Source: Burhinus oedicnemus
Taxonomy: Eukaryota; Chordata; Aves; Charadriiformes; Burhinidae
NCBI GenBank assembly: GCA_008921705.1
Contig: VFFE01007129.1
Span: 191,504-255,503 of the forward strand
Direction of reading: 5' to 3'
Length of the DNA: 64,000 nucleotides
The translations under genes and the position numbers were made by a program. This document shows positions 12,130 to 25,084 of this stretch, piece after piece (position 1 is the stretch's first letter; every line of letters begins with the position of its first letter). The notes under the pieces are model-generated. The model had not been told where the DNA came from. It worked only from the letters and a program-made list of their open reading frames with translations, and made no database searches.

Positions 12130-15100
12130 GTTGGCATATCTGAAGAGTTCTAATCAAGGAATGCCTATCTCCCATACATTTTACAAAGCAAAATTAACTA
12201 CTTTAAATTTTAGTAGTTGTTTACTAGAAAATAGTTAGAAATATGTAGTTTGTTGTGGGAGTTTGACGCAGACTTCTGGCTGGTCCATGGGCCAGGAAAT
12301 ATTAATGGAGGTGTGATATTCTTAACTTCTGAAACCTGTGGGGACTCTTAGAAGTGGTATACAAAGCTCCTATTTTTAAGCATAATAATACAGAACTTGT
12401 TTTGAATGCGGGTGTGTAGCAGAGACTGGTTTATTATGGCCACTGCAGAATTCTCATGAATAGCAAAGAATAAGTATGGCTTCCTAAATTCAACACAATA
12501 CTCTAGCTGATATCCACATTTTTACCCCAATGGGACAAATTAGTGAAGAATTTTTTAAAAAACTGTAGATTCATGTGTCAAAAATGTTACTAAAGTGTGA
12601 CAATGCATCATGAAAAATATACACTTTTCAGGGTGTAAAAAGTGAATTATCACAGCATATACATTAGAGTGCACTCAGCTCAAACATTAATCTTAATACT
12701 GATAGCATAAATGTCAAACTGTCAAATAGAGAAGCTGATAGCTGGAGGCAAGCTGGGATATTATAGCTAAGTATAATTCTGAATTGCAAGATATGTTAAC
12801 ATAAGTAGAATAAAATTATTTGAAATATTTCTGGTTTAAAGGAATAATCTTCTACCACAGAAAGGGTGTTCTGTGGAGTAGTGACCAACACTACATGCAA
12901 TTAATCATTGATACATTTCATTTTTATTTTCAGAACATCATGACAGTTATCTGAGGCAGTTTTTACTTCAAGATAGCAGACTATAAGATGATAAAAATGA
13001 TGGTTGCTAATGTAACAGTATCCTACCTAGAAAAAGAGTCTTCATTTATTTCTCCAAAGATTGGCATTTAAAAGCATATTCAAGTTTGAGCACTGGTTTT
13101 TTTATTGCGGCTAATGCTGGTATTTCTTTGTCCAGTAGACTCTGGTTTTTTGATAACTCTCCAATGTTGTATGTCAATATAGCACATTGGAAGTTCTGTC
13201 TGGGTATAGAAAACATAAATTCAGTTAAGCATTAGGCTTCTTTGGCAGAAGTTAATTTTATTAAGTGAATGGTTGAGAAAATCATCATAGCATCTAGAAA
13301 TGTTTTGAAAGATTGACATTTAAAAAAAAAAAGATATATTTTCCCTGAGAAGACTTGGAATATGTTTGGCAATGGCTTGCCTGCCAAAAGCATTGGAGAC
13401 AAAATCAGGTTCTGGATATAGCAAACAGCAAATGGGTTTAAAAACCTCTGTGATTCTTAAAATTAACACGTATCGAGGGAAGAAAGGATCTAATAAAGGC
13501 ATGAAAAGAAAAAAGGATTACAGGGAAAGCTTGAAATATATGAAAGAGTACATCTGATTTCCTTCCTCACACTGAATTTAGATACTGCTTCTGTATAACA
13601 GATATAACTTCAAATTTAGCTTTAAGCAACATATGGAAATTTAGACGATTCTGAGAAAAAGTGTACTGAGTATGACTGCTAGGAAATTGGTAAAAATTCA
13701 TTTGAATCATCCCTCAAAATTCAAAAAATCTATACCAGTTTTTACAGTGACTTACATCATAGAACATTATTTTGTGGCTTACTTTTGCACATTTCATATA
13801 ATGCATGTTTCAGTCTTTTTCATGTTGATATATGGAAGTCTGTTTTGAAAAATACTTTCAGGTTAACAGCAATTAAACACAGAACTTTTGCAAAGACAAC
13901 CTCATAAGTAAATCTTTCATGTAATTCTGGCATGTTGTTAATAGAAAAGTTGTTTGCGAAACAGATACGCAGCTTCTACCACGTCTCTGTCAAGCTGGAT
14001 TGTGAAAGGCAACGCAAGGAGGTATGTTATCACAGAGCTATCACTGAAGCAAAGCTAAATAGCCTTGTGCAGATCAAAACATGCTGATAAACCAACATTA
14101 ACAATTTGTTGCTGAATTACAGGAAAGAAGCCTATATACAGATGCATAGTATTTATCATAATAGCTTTTAAAGACTTTAAGTGTCAATATATGAGATAAG
14201 CTTTATTAAATTATTAGCATAAATATAATAGAGCAACTTTATCTAAATCTCACATTAACAAAGATAAACACAGACATTGTGATTCATGTCTAAGATCAGA
14301 TTCCTCCAGCTGCTGATGTAAATCCTTAAATGCACCCTAAATGCAAGCTACTAGATAAGGTAACATAGCAGAAGCAGATTCCCACATTTACTATGATTTA
14401 GGCAGTGCTTTAAAGCTATCTGATGTAGCATTGCAACTCAAGAAAGAATAAAGTTTGTCGATATTTTCTTCTTGAATTACTACAAAGAAATATCTGTTGG
14501 ATTTGTGGTAGTTCTTTTGTTCCACCTATTTCCTTCTTGTACCTTTCAGATCTTTCATTTTAAGAAGTCCAGGAGGCCTTACCTATTAGGGAATTATGAA
14601 AAAAATGCATGTATATCCTTTTCCATGTTTTAGGAATCTAGAAAAGTATGTAGCAATTATTATTCAAAGAAGAGACATTAAGATACACCAAGAGGCAATA
14701 TATGCAATTCTTCTGTCATACTGCCATAAATTTGAGGCAGATAATCCTTTTTTCCCAAAGGAGGTTCTGGTGAGATTATGGGATTAAACATCTGGTTGTG
14801 GAGTTGGCGAGAAGCAAGTGGTATGCCAGCTCAGGTGTCAGACATTGCTTCAGGGGCCTCCCAAGCACCCTAGGTGACTTGCAGAGACAGGAGAAGGCTT
14901 TTAGTTTAGACTCTAGGTTGTTGGTACCTGGAACCTACCACACCTGGCTGTCACTACAAAATGCTTCCAAGCTCTGCAGTGCTTTTTGAAGCTCTGAGAC
15001 TTGTCCTTCTTCCCCCTCTCATATTTCTCTCCTCTCATTCTTTGAGTTTTGATTTATGCAGCAGTCCTCAATTTTTCTATTCAGAAAAATTTTCCTCTTA

Positions 15101-16544
15101 TATTTACCTGAAACACTAATGCATGGAAAAACAAAGTCAATGGGCAGTATTAGGCTAAGTCAACATTAAGAAGTCATGTGGCACAGAAGGAGCAGACATG
15201 TAAAAAAGAAGTCTATATTGCAACATTTACTTCAGCCTAGCACTAGTCCAGTCTTTAGGACTAAGTGCTCACTACTGTTTGGCGCATGTTAAGAGTACAT
15301 CTTTTGATTTCATTTCCAAAAATTAATTTCCAAATGGAATCCAGGTTGTGTGATCTGTCTTGGACCTCTGTGGTGTGATTCTCAGCACAGTAAGTGCGGC
15401 TAGCTGGGAGATTTGCTTCAAAATCACTTCTTATCTGAACTAAGACATTAATACAGATACATCCTTAGATTTCCTATTCTGGGTCCAAAAATCAGACAGA
15501 AGGATTTGAACTTGTCAAACTGGAATTTCAGGCTTGTAGAAACTATTTGGCTTTTCATCCAGATTCGGAACTCAAGATTTTGAAACCTGAAACTTTCAAT
15601 TGAAGAAAAACTTGTTTTCTAGCTAGATCTGTCCTGGTCTGCCAGCTACGTGAAATGGGACAATTCATAAGAGAATCCAAACCAGCTACAGCAAGTTACA
15701 CTCAAGGCATTTCACATGCCTTTTTGTTGTCTCATCTGCCCTGCTCTGAAGTCTTTCATCTTTGTTCAGAATGAAAACCTTCACTTGCACTTAAAATCTT
15801 TGGAGAGAGGATGAACAGTAAAGCATTAATTTACACTGTTAATTGATGTATAAATTAAACCACGTTCTCTGGAGAACAGCTGCTTCTCAAGTCAGATTTT
15901 CAGGAGGAAAGCTATACCGGCAGTTCTGCAACAATATGCCTTTCCCTGCAGTGCAAGTTTCTGTAGCAAAGATGAAGCAAAATTAGTTAGCAAAATGAGA
16001 TTCAGACAGGAGGAGAAGTGAGGTAGAAGATGACAGTGATTAGTTTATTACAAGTAACTTAGTTTCTGATAAAACATTTTGCTATGTCACGGAAACAGCA
16101 ACTCTGCATCAGAAAGCGTCTTTCCTCGTGAGTTAACTATTTGTCAGAGTTGCCTAAATTTGTAGTGAGAGGCTGTGCCCTCATCTACTCCAGTACTTGC
16201 CCCTTGGTCCTGATAGCATGGCTTCATGTGCCATTGCTAGCAAACGCTGCAATAGAACTGTTCTTACCTTGCCTTCCTCTTCTTCTTGTACTGCAGGGTG
16301 GGGTTGTTTATGATCACTGCGTGCTTTTCTCTAAATACATATTTAGGAAATATTCTGAAAAAAACATATAAGATATCTTATTGCTACCTCCCACAGATTT
16401 TTTTCTGGGCTCCTCTACAACACTGGTGAACCAAAATCCACCTTGTTTTTCCTTATTGCATTTCCCCAAAACAAACTGAGAGGAGTGATTCCTCATGGTT
16501 CTTTCCATAGCACTTGAAGGCTACAATACATAAAGATCACCACC
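12130..16544. other. AT-rich non-coding DNA, possibly starting with more of the old retrovirus
   Basis: The first 50-200 bases may be the upstream continuation of the env-bearing retrovirus on the minus strand, but decay prevents a firm call. The rest, to 16544, shows only chance-length open frames (at most 76 codons) and no named repeat. I see no gene. Confidence 0.45.
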
Positions 16545-17186
16545 TGTAATGGTTGGAGAAACTCCAACAATTTATTGTCATTTAGACAATTATTCTATCA
16601 GCTGATGACCCCTCCCCACCCAGGAAGGGGAATTGGGAAAAAGCAAGGAAATCAGGGGGTAGAAATATAAACAGTTTTAATAGAATAAGACTAGATGATT
16701 AACATTAATGACACTAAAGAACCAATCCTGATACCAATATAAAATATACAAGGATTATACTCAGCCAACTATATCAGTAGGAAGCTGTGCACTCTCAGCA
16801 GTGGACATTAAATGTCGAATACTGCGAGTGCTATGGCTGTGGGAGGAAGGGAAGATCTCAGGGGTCCAGCACCAGGGCGAGAAGTTCTCTGGATCGCCAC
16901 CATTAAGGGAGAAAGAGAACTTGGCAGCAAACTTTCTAATTTATATTGAATTTGACATTCATGGTATGAAATAATCCTGTTGGCCAGCTTGGGTCAAGTG
17001 CTCAGGTCACGCTCCTCCTCATGCCTGCACCTGGCAAGCTTGAAAACGCTGAGACCTTGAAACCCACACACCATAGTTGGCTATAAAATAAATATTTTCA
17101 CAAATTCAGACATTAGAGTCTTCTAAAAGTACAGTTTTCCCAAGCATTAGAAGAGAAATTAGTCCTGTGTCGCTCAAACCAGGACA
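16545..17186 (-). mobile_element. Solo LTR, ERVL-like, minus orientation (642 bp)
   Basis: On the minus strand the element starts TGTCCTGGTTTGAGCGACACAG and ends CCAACCATTACA. A TATAAA lies at 16940-16945 and an AATAAA polyadenylation signal at 16571-16576, both on the minus strand and in the right order. Flanks are CCACC (16540-16544) and TCACC (17187-17191), an imperfect 5-bp duplication with four of five bases matching. The first 14 bases match the LTRs at 11395 and 26373, but the body differs, so it is a related but distinct LTR family. No internal retroviral sequence is attached. Confidence 0.85.
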
Positions 17187-20100
17187 TCACCCCAAACTCA
17201 TGATTTTCCCTCAGCTCTACCCAAGTGGCTTCTTGCCATAGTGGGGAAGCATCTGGAGAAGCTGGAGTTCCTCTGCCAGTGACCATGATCCTCTCTATGG
17301 ATCTACCTACCTGCTGAACTAACCAGCTCCTTTAAAGGCAGCATCAGTCTGCCAGTAGCTAACTGACAGAATGCTGATTCAACCTGGTCAGAAGTCTGAT
17401 TAAGACACTTCTCCCCACAGAAAATACCAACTCACAGGAAGTGGATCACCCTGTGGAAATATGCTCCTTTTGACATAGTGTTGGAAAGAGCACAAATAGG
17501 TTTTCACTTAAGTCAACCTGATCTTCTGGCCAGCCTGTCAAGGGCTAGGGGAGGTTTTGACAAGCAGATTGATTGAAGGGCTCAAAATTCAGCACCTTTT
17601 TGATTTTTCATTCTTAATTTACTTCTTGGAGTCTCATGTAGGCACAAATACTTTTCAAATTTGAAATCTTAAGCAAAGTAGAGCTGCATCTTACAGCCCA
17701 GTTCTAACCAGTGGTTGTTTTGAGCTGGATATGTAGTAAGCAGAGGCTAGTATCTTGTCATAGTTGGTTTGTACCTCTGAGCATAGCTCTTCTACTTGTC
17801 TGAACTGCTTGACTGAAAATAATTATTCTCTAGAAGCAAACTAAGGCTGAAATTGCCTTAGCACACCAGAACTCTTACATAATTTGCAGGAGAATAATTT
17901 CTAAAATACAGCACTATTAGTCAGACTACTCAGGAGTTAGGAGGACTGTACCTGTCTGTGGAGGATCCCTGTTGAAAACTTTGCTATGTCCATCAAAGGC
18001 AGACTACAAAGCATTTCCAAACCTGTAGTTGTTGCACAGCTAGGAATAGGAATGGAGCTATGGTAGCATAGATTTCTCATAGTTATTGTTTAGTCAAAGT
18101 TTGTTGTTAGTTGTTAGCATCTTCCTGTGGGCCTGAGAGCCTTAGGGCTTTTTCAGGCCATTTGTAATATATCTGAATAACCTGATGAAGGTCAATTTTC
18201 CTCCTGGAGTGACAGGATAGTCAGTGATAGGTAATCCCACTTAGGTAGCACAAGGGTCCCCATTCAATAAGTAAGAGAAATCTGGTCTACCATCTTCTTC
18301 CTGGGAGGGATGGGGGACAGCTTCGTGGATGTTCTTTGCTGAACCACGCAGAGCTGCAGGGGTCTGAATAGCCCTGCCAGGAATTACTGCCACAGTCAAT
18401 TCCACGGGTGAGAAGATGATGCAGATAGACAGATACTTTGTCCTGTGCCTGTGCATGGCTTAATACAAAACCAGGAGCAGCTGCTGTTCTCATTACCTTG
18501 GTACAATTCGATAATCTTCCTATTGAAATTCCAGAAGGTGCAGTTTAGGAAAGGAACATGGCAGTAGATTAAATAATTTATTCTGTGCGCATGCTAAGTG
18601 CTCCATTTGGCTTCCTGACCAAATATCTATATTTACATGTCTACAATGCAGGTCTCTACATACAAGTTGGGTATATAGCTGTCCATTATAGTTGGTTAAG
18701 TCTAGCGAGCTATTTAGATCACCCTAAGTTCATGTGGTCTTTTGAATAACTCTCTCAACTTGCTCCGGTTTACTGACTAGGTTGACTACAACGGGAGCTT
18801 ACACAGCTCACTTGGATCAAATTACCTGTAAGTGTAGCATCCTGAATTTAGGCTTTGAATCTAACACTGACTTCCACAAAAAATGTCATCCCAAAATTCA
18901 AACACTGGCATTTTTTGTCTCCTTGAAACACAGATGCACTTTATGATTACAGTTCACCCAACTCACGTTGCTAAACAATGAATACAATTATAGAGTTTGT
19001 GATGTTACATAAAAATGTCCCAAATGCTATTGCACATAAACTCTGTGTCTATTATTTGATCTCTTTTTGAAGATGAACAGAAAAAAACAAAAATGAGATG
19101 AGACAAAGGCTTCGGTCTCAGTCTTACAGATGACCATGGGAACTGAAAGATGAGCCCTCAATGAATTCATGTTAGGACCAGTTTCCAGAGACTTATCATC
19201 TTCTGCACAACCTGTGTAAGACTTTCACACTGAGGTGCACCCACAATACATAAAGTATCTAGTTCACATTGGCACAAACTTTGCAGAAATATTGAGGAAA
19301 ATATAGCCTGAGACTAAATTCACAACTAACTTCAGTACTGCAACACTCAGTGTTCCTGAGGCCTGATTTTCAGTATCATCTGTGATGCCAGATTATACAG
19401 AAAAGCTTTCTGTATGAGATCTAGGAAAAGAGTAGCTCGTAAAATGAGCACTTACAGCAATGTGTTGTGAAGGAAGCTATGTAGCAATTAATTATGTATC
19501 TTTAAAACTTCCATTCAAGTGAAGCTACATACAACACCTGCTTTGGCTTGCCATCTAACAGCGACGTGCATTTCCATCAAGGACATGTTTCTTCAAATAC
19601 GTGGTTTCATCAAGTAGACGGTGCAGACGCAAAGAGTATATGATGACAAATGGCTCCTTTTCCTCTGTGTTGTCCTTCCCCAATCTCATTTTGGGAGCTT
19701 ATCATGTACTCTTTCTACACCATATAATACAGGAAGACCACGTGGCACTTGATCAACATGGTTAAAATCCAGCACAATGAGGGGTTTTGACCAGCAAAAT
19801 CATCAGTCACTCTTCTTCTGAGGCATGGTAATAAAATGTATGCAGGGCTGTGGTTTTTGGGTACAGAGGAAGCATTAAGGTTATAAGTTAAGCTCCCAAC
19901 CATTTTCTCTTTGACACTTTCCAAGAGCATCAAACTGGGATCTAACACTAATATGACAAGAACAAGCAAGCTTAACAAATTAGCTTGTTAACCTCCCACA
20001 ATGAAGACCTTGTTTACAGTGTAAGAATTATAATTTCTTTATGGTACATCCTTGCCTAGACACTTCCTCCACATTTTTAAATATGTGTGTAAAGAGAGAC

Positions 20101-22657
20101 TGGAACAAATGTTGCCTGATGATTCCATGGGATATGATTTGTGTTGATACATGTGAAGTGAGTTTTACATAGGAAACAAAAGCAACATTTAGATTTTAAA
20201 TTGGAACAGATCATCATGTCAATGTTTGCCCTTGCGTTTCTCTGCATGAAGTTGTTAAGGACTTAGCAAGTCTGCCAGGAAATATGAGCCCCAGGTATTT
20301 TCTATTCAATGCACATTCTCTCTGACATACTATATCACACACAATATTGGATTTGCAATGCTGAACATAATTTGCTAGAAATTGCATAGTTCCTATATTA
20401 GTTTGTAATAGTGTCATTTTATCCACAATGATCCACTTTCCTGGATTGATTTGATGTGTGCATTTACGGAAGACTGAAACTTCAGGTATTTGTTTTGCCT
20501 GAAGGGGGAATCATCTGTTTGTTTCTATTGAGCTACTGTGTCAGTGTACATTTATATGGTTTCTTTTTTTTTAAATCACGGTGTATGCAGTGTGTAAATC
20601 TCATGTATATCTGAGAGAGAAACTAAGAACTGATAACTGCATCTAAGATTCAATCATAATTGGAAATCAAGAACAAATGCAAAATCCTCTTCTGCTAAAG
20701 GAGCATTTCAAGTGTACTCTTTAAAGGAAGTGAGGTTTATACAACTGTGCTCTTTGACCTTGTGTATTTTGAACCTACTGGCCAACTTCAAACAGACGTG
20801 ACAAAAAGTATAGACATGTCAAGCACATTCAGTACTTTAAAGTTTGTTGAAAATGGGCAGCAGGCTGCTGGGTTATTACTAGCCACACAGAGTGAAAAGC
20901 TCATAATCTTATCCTTTGTTAGATGCTAAAGAATCTGTGTGCAGGAGATATGTGGGAAATCAAATCTGATTAGTTCAGCTGCTGACAAAACTGTCTTTTG
21001 AAGTAAAGTTTCCAGTCATCCATTTTTATTATTGTTGGCACTAAAGACTTATAGTTGAGGATCCTAAAGGGAAAGTGATTTTTTCAGGGGGAATTATGAA
21101 AGGAGGAAGCAAAGTGTCTTGGGCGCTAAAATTCAGAAGCTATTGAAAATTAAAAAGAAAATAGTGGGAATATGAGTCAGAGAAGGAAACAAAAAATATT
21201 ATATGGTCAGCTAGTCAAAGACTGATGTTTAGGTAGTTTGAGACCACTGAGAAGTAAAATTGTGGCAACCTAAGTTCTAATTTTTCTGTCATTCTTACCA
21301 GTATTTAAAGGCACAAGTTTTTTTTCTGTAAGTCAACTCTGGCAAGGAATTTCATTCAGATGGATGACAGTGCCCATGAAGATTCCCACTGAGGTGTTGT
21401 CCTACCTTTCATCTGATTCTTCAAAGGTGTATCTACTCGAAGTTTATTGCATCTAATTCCAGCATCTCCATTTATATGTGTGCTGGTAGTCTGTAAACCG
21501 GCACATGACTAGCCTTAGCGTGTATTCAATGTACAAATTCACACTGGTGGGATTAAGAGTTTCTTAACAGGCAAGATCCTGTAAATTCACACCCTCACTT
21601 ACTAAATGGGAATGTTCCAAAATAGACAAAAATATGGGGGGTTCTTTTCTGTTAATTTAATTTTTATCCAAGACCAAACACAGTTACTGCTATAGTTATC
21701 AAGATTATAATTATTTATTTATTAAGTATTAGTAGAAAATGCTATTTCATCTTACAGATTTGAGTTGCTTTGATGAAAAATAAACATTACATAATTTCGG
21801 ATTTTTTCAAATAAAAATTCAGCCATATTCACTTACTAATGAAGTATGAGCCAATCTTTTTTTTTTACTAAGTTTAAACTTTAGCAAAAAACTTAGGAGC
21901 AGAAGTGTATTGTATTGAAACAAACACATATTACCCTTGTCTACTGCCTGTGGTCACCAATATGTTGTGTGTGAATTGTGTGAATATCATGCGTGGAAAT
22001 ATCTCTATGTGTCAAAACACATATAAAGTGAATCTAAATATACATGTAAATTAATTATAGCAAATGTTTTAACTGTACTTTGTAATGTGACTTTCATGCA
22101 TTTATACTTAAATGGATATTTGTTTCTAAAATACTTAACTTTAATTAAGCTTTTCATATTACATTTTTCATTTACAGATCTGAAATTGCATTACAAAGGC
22201 AGGCAAGTATCATTATTCCTGTTCCACTGAAAATTAATAAAACTCAGCAGGAAGGACTCACTTCATATAGTATGGCTAGATAAGATATCTTTAGAGATTT
22301 AGATAGCTAGATAATGATTGAAGGTTGGGAAGCAAGAAATGCTTTTTCACAAAAATATTTTTGTCAACTATTTCCAACAATTAAAGAAATAGGCACAGAG
22401 TAAAACTAATTTAATCACAGTCTCAGGGGAGATTAATGGTAGAGCTGTGGAGGAAGAGACCAGATCAACATTCTGGCCCCATAGTAGTTAAAAGGAATGT
22501 TGTAATTTTCTTCTGTGGGCAGAGCCTCATGCCAGGTCTCCGGATGCCTTCTTCCTACGACTTTTCACACTGCATGTCAGAGCTATTATAGTAGCTGTGA
22601 GTCATTATCAAAAGACAGTCTCACTGGACTTTGTGAATTGTGAGTCCCCTTTCAAGG
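17187..22657. other. AT-rich non-coding DNA
   Basis: No gene, RNA or named repeat is supported over about 5.5 kb. Open frames do not exceed 87 codons and none carries a recognisable motif. Confidence 0.5.
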
Positions 22658-22813
22658 ATTTTCCTCTTTTCCTTTTCCTTTTCCTTTTCCTTTTCCTTTT
22701 CCTTTTCCTTTTCCTTTTCCTTTTCCTTTCCCTTCCCCTTTCCCTTTCCCTTTCCCTTTCCCTTTCCCTTTCCCTTTCCCTTTCCCTTTCCCTTTTTCTT
22801 TTTCTTCTTTTTT
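22658..22813. repeat. Two-phase hexanucleotide polypyrimidine satellite (TTTTCC)n then (TTTCCC)n
   Basis: The plus strand carries about eleven units of CCTTTT (about 22660-22726) and then, without loss of the six-base period, about eleven units of CCCTTT (about 22727-22793). A T-rich degenerate border follows to 22813. The change from four T to three T per unit is abrupt. The whole block is pure pyrimidine on one strand, and the open frames over it (Phe/Leu/Ser/Pro or Lys/Glu/Gly repeats) are artefacts of the repeat. Confidence 0.95.
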
Positions 22814-24379
22814 CCTGTCAGATTTATATATATGTGTTTGGTCAAGAGGTGCAAAAGGACCTCCATACAAAATTAATCAATACTACCTCAAAGCTCATGG
22901 TGTCATTTATTTGTCTGAAACCTACAGCAAAAATAATAGCTTTCACTAAATACAGAAAAATAGCTTGCTGGTTAAAATACTTCTAAATAAATTGTGGTCC
23001 CAAGCAACATTGGCATCTTCCACATTTTGCTCTTTATATGTAAATACCTGTCTGCCTGCTGGAGGAATGTGGGAGGGTGATGAATCTACAGGAAAGCCTT
23101 TCATTTATGATTGCCTTATTTAGACTAGGTGGATTAACTTTCTGTACTGCTGAGAAGCAGGTTAATAGGTCCTCCTACTTAAATCCAAGAACAAAGTGAG
23201 TATGGCAGGCAAATACATTGCAAAGATTAGCTCGTTTACTTCATGAAGAACCTTAACATATTTTTTTTTCATTTTCACTGATTTCCAGCTATGTTCAGCT
23301 CCATACTTTCAGTAAAAAAAACACATCTGAGCTATACTAGCAATATGAAGGCTTTATCTAGAATGCTCTATTATCGTGTAAGCACTCTTTCTCCTAGATT
23401 GAGCACCACTGGCTGATTTTTTTTTTTATTTGAAAATATCAGCCATAGCAGAAATACTGTAGTATTACTTTTACATCTTTTTTTTTTTATATTTTTTAGT
23501 TTGAGTGAACAGCTGTTGTATGAAAACCAATCAGTTATGACAAAACTGCAATAACCCCATGCTACAGCTGAGGAAGAATTTCTTCTCTGTAAAAGAAACC
23601 AAGGTGTAATCAGTGAAGAAATCCCAGTGAGACTGTTTAGGTGACACGTAGGACAAAGTATTATGATGAATTAGTTGGTGACTTTACCGAAGGAAGCCCC
23701 TAAATCTTTTTTGAAATGACAGACACTCTGAAGAAAATGATGATATTTGAGCAAGTAGGAAATTTTACTACATTTTGTAAGTGGTTTGAGTTGAAAAAAA
23801 CTCTTAGATCCATAGCTGTCTGTCACCCTTCCTCTCACACTTAGTAACAAGGAAATCATATTTCACTGAACTCCAGCACCATCTGCTCTCTGTCAGACTG
23901 AATCCTACCAAACAGAAATGAAACAATATTTACAATAACTCTTTCTCCCTGGTTTTGTTACAGGCATTTAATTAAATGTATCATTAATATAGATCATTTG
24001 TGTACTGTTTTCTTAAATGAACAGGTGACTTTCCTAATGGAGAAATTGGACACTCCACAGGAGATAAAAAACTGAAGGTTGAGAGAGGATGAAATGCCAA
24101 CATTTCTGCACTGAATGAGATTTGATTCTCATTGTATTTGTGACATTCTTCTGTTGCAGAACTCGGAGGGAAGTTTGCATTATTGCAAACTGGCTTGCCC
24201 CCATGACAGCAGCTAACTCCCCCAGCCCAGAACTTGGTGGCTGCAGTTTACTCTTTCCTGCTGGTGATTACAGAACGTTACACAATATGAATTATTTCAG
24301 GGAAATTTGATTATTTCATGAAAAAAATACCTACTTTGTTGAATTCAGAACTTATTTCCATATGATATTGTGATTACAT
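22814..24379. other. AT-rich non-coding DNA
   Basis: Nothing beyond short T-runs (about 23260, 23420, 23480) and chance open frames. It ends where the 5'-truncated CR1 copy begins. Confidence 0.5.
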
Positions 24380-25084
24380 GTGTTGTGGCTGGAAAGCTGC
24401 CTGGTGGAAAAGGACCTGGAGGTGCTGGTCAACAGCCAGCTGAATATGAGTCAGCAGTGTGCCCAGGTGGCCAAGAAGGCCAACAGCATCCTGGCTTATA
24501 TCAGGAATAGTGTGGCCAGCAGGACTAGGGAAGTGATCGTCCCACTGTACTCGACACTGATGAGGACACACCTCGAGTACTGTGTTCATTGTTGGGCTCC
24601 TTACTACAAGAAAGACATTGAGGTGCTGGAATGTGTCCAGAGAAGGGCAATGAAGCTTGTGAAGGGTCTGGAGAACAAGTCTTATGAGGAGCAGCTGAGG
24701 GAACTGGGGTTGTTTAGCCTGGAGAAAAGGAGGCTGAGGGGAGACCTTATCGCTCTCTACAGCTACCTGAAAGGAGGTTGTAGCGAGGTGGGGGTCAGTC
24801 TCTTCTCCCAAGTAACAAGTGATAGGACAAGAGGAAACGGCCTCAAGTTACACCAGGGGAGGTTTAGATTGGATATTAGGAAAAATTTCTTTGCCAAAAA
24901 AGTTGTCAAGCATTGGAACAGGCTGCCCAGAGAAGTGGTGGAATCGCCACCCCTGAAGGTATTTAAAAGACAGATAGACGTGGTGCTGAGGGACATGGTT
25001 TAGTGGTGGTTTTGGCAGTGTTAAGTTAATGGTTGGACTCGATGATCTTAAAGGTCTTTTCCAACCTAAATGATTCTATGATAC
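24380..25084 (+). mobile_element. CR1 LINE, 5'-truncated, with 207-codon ORF2 remnant
   Basis: The frame 24380-25003 reads the C-terminal part of CR1 ORF2, downstream of the reverse transcriptase catalytic core. Visible blocks are the '[20 protein letters not shown]' region, '[20 protein letters not shown]', '[19 protein letters not shown]' and the terminal '[13 protein letters not shown]'. It ends at a TAG close to the normal CR1 stop. The 3' untranslated part (25004-25084) carries 'ttggactcgatgatcttaaaggtcttttccaacctaaatgattctatgata'. Full CR1 ORF2 is about 900-1000 codons, so roughly the last fifth remains. The frame is uninterrupted, so decay is limited. It is very similar to 45265-45948 and belongs to the same subfamily. 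Confidence 0.93.

Noticed and set aside
22658..22813. Interstitial telomere repeat.
   Set aside because: The unit is CCCTTT or CCTTTT, not CCCTAA, so it is not telomeric.
22597..22986. Frames of repeated Phe/Leu/Ser or Lys/Gly/Glu residues.
   Set aside because: Pure translation of the hexanucleotide repeat in different frames.
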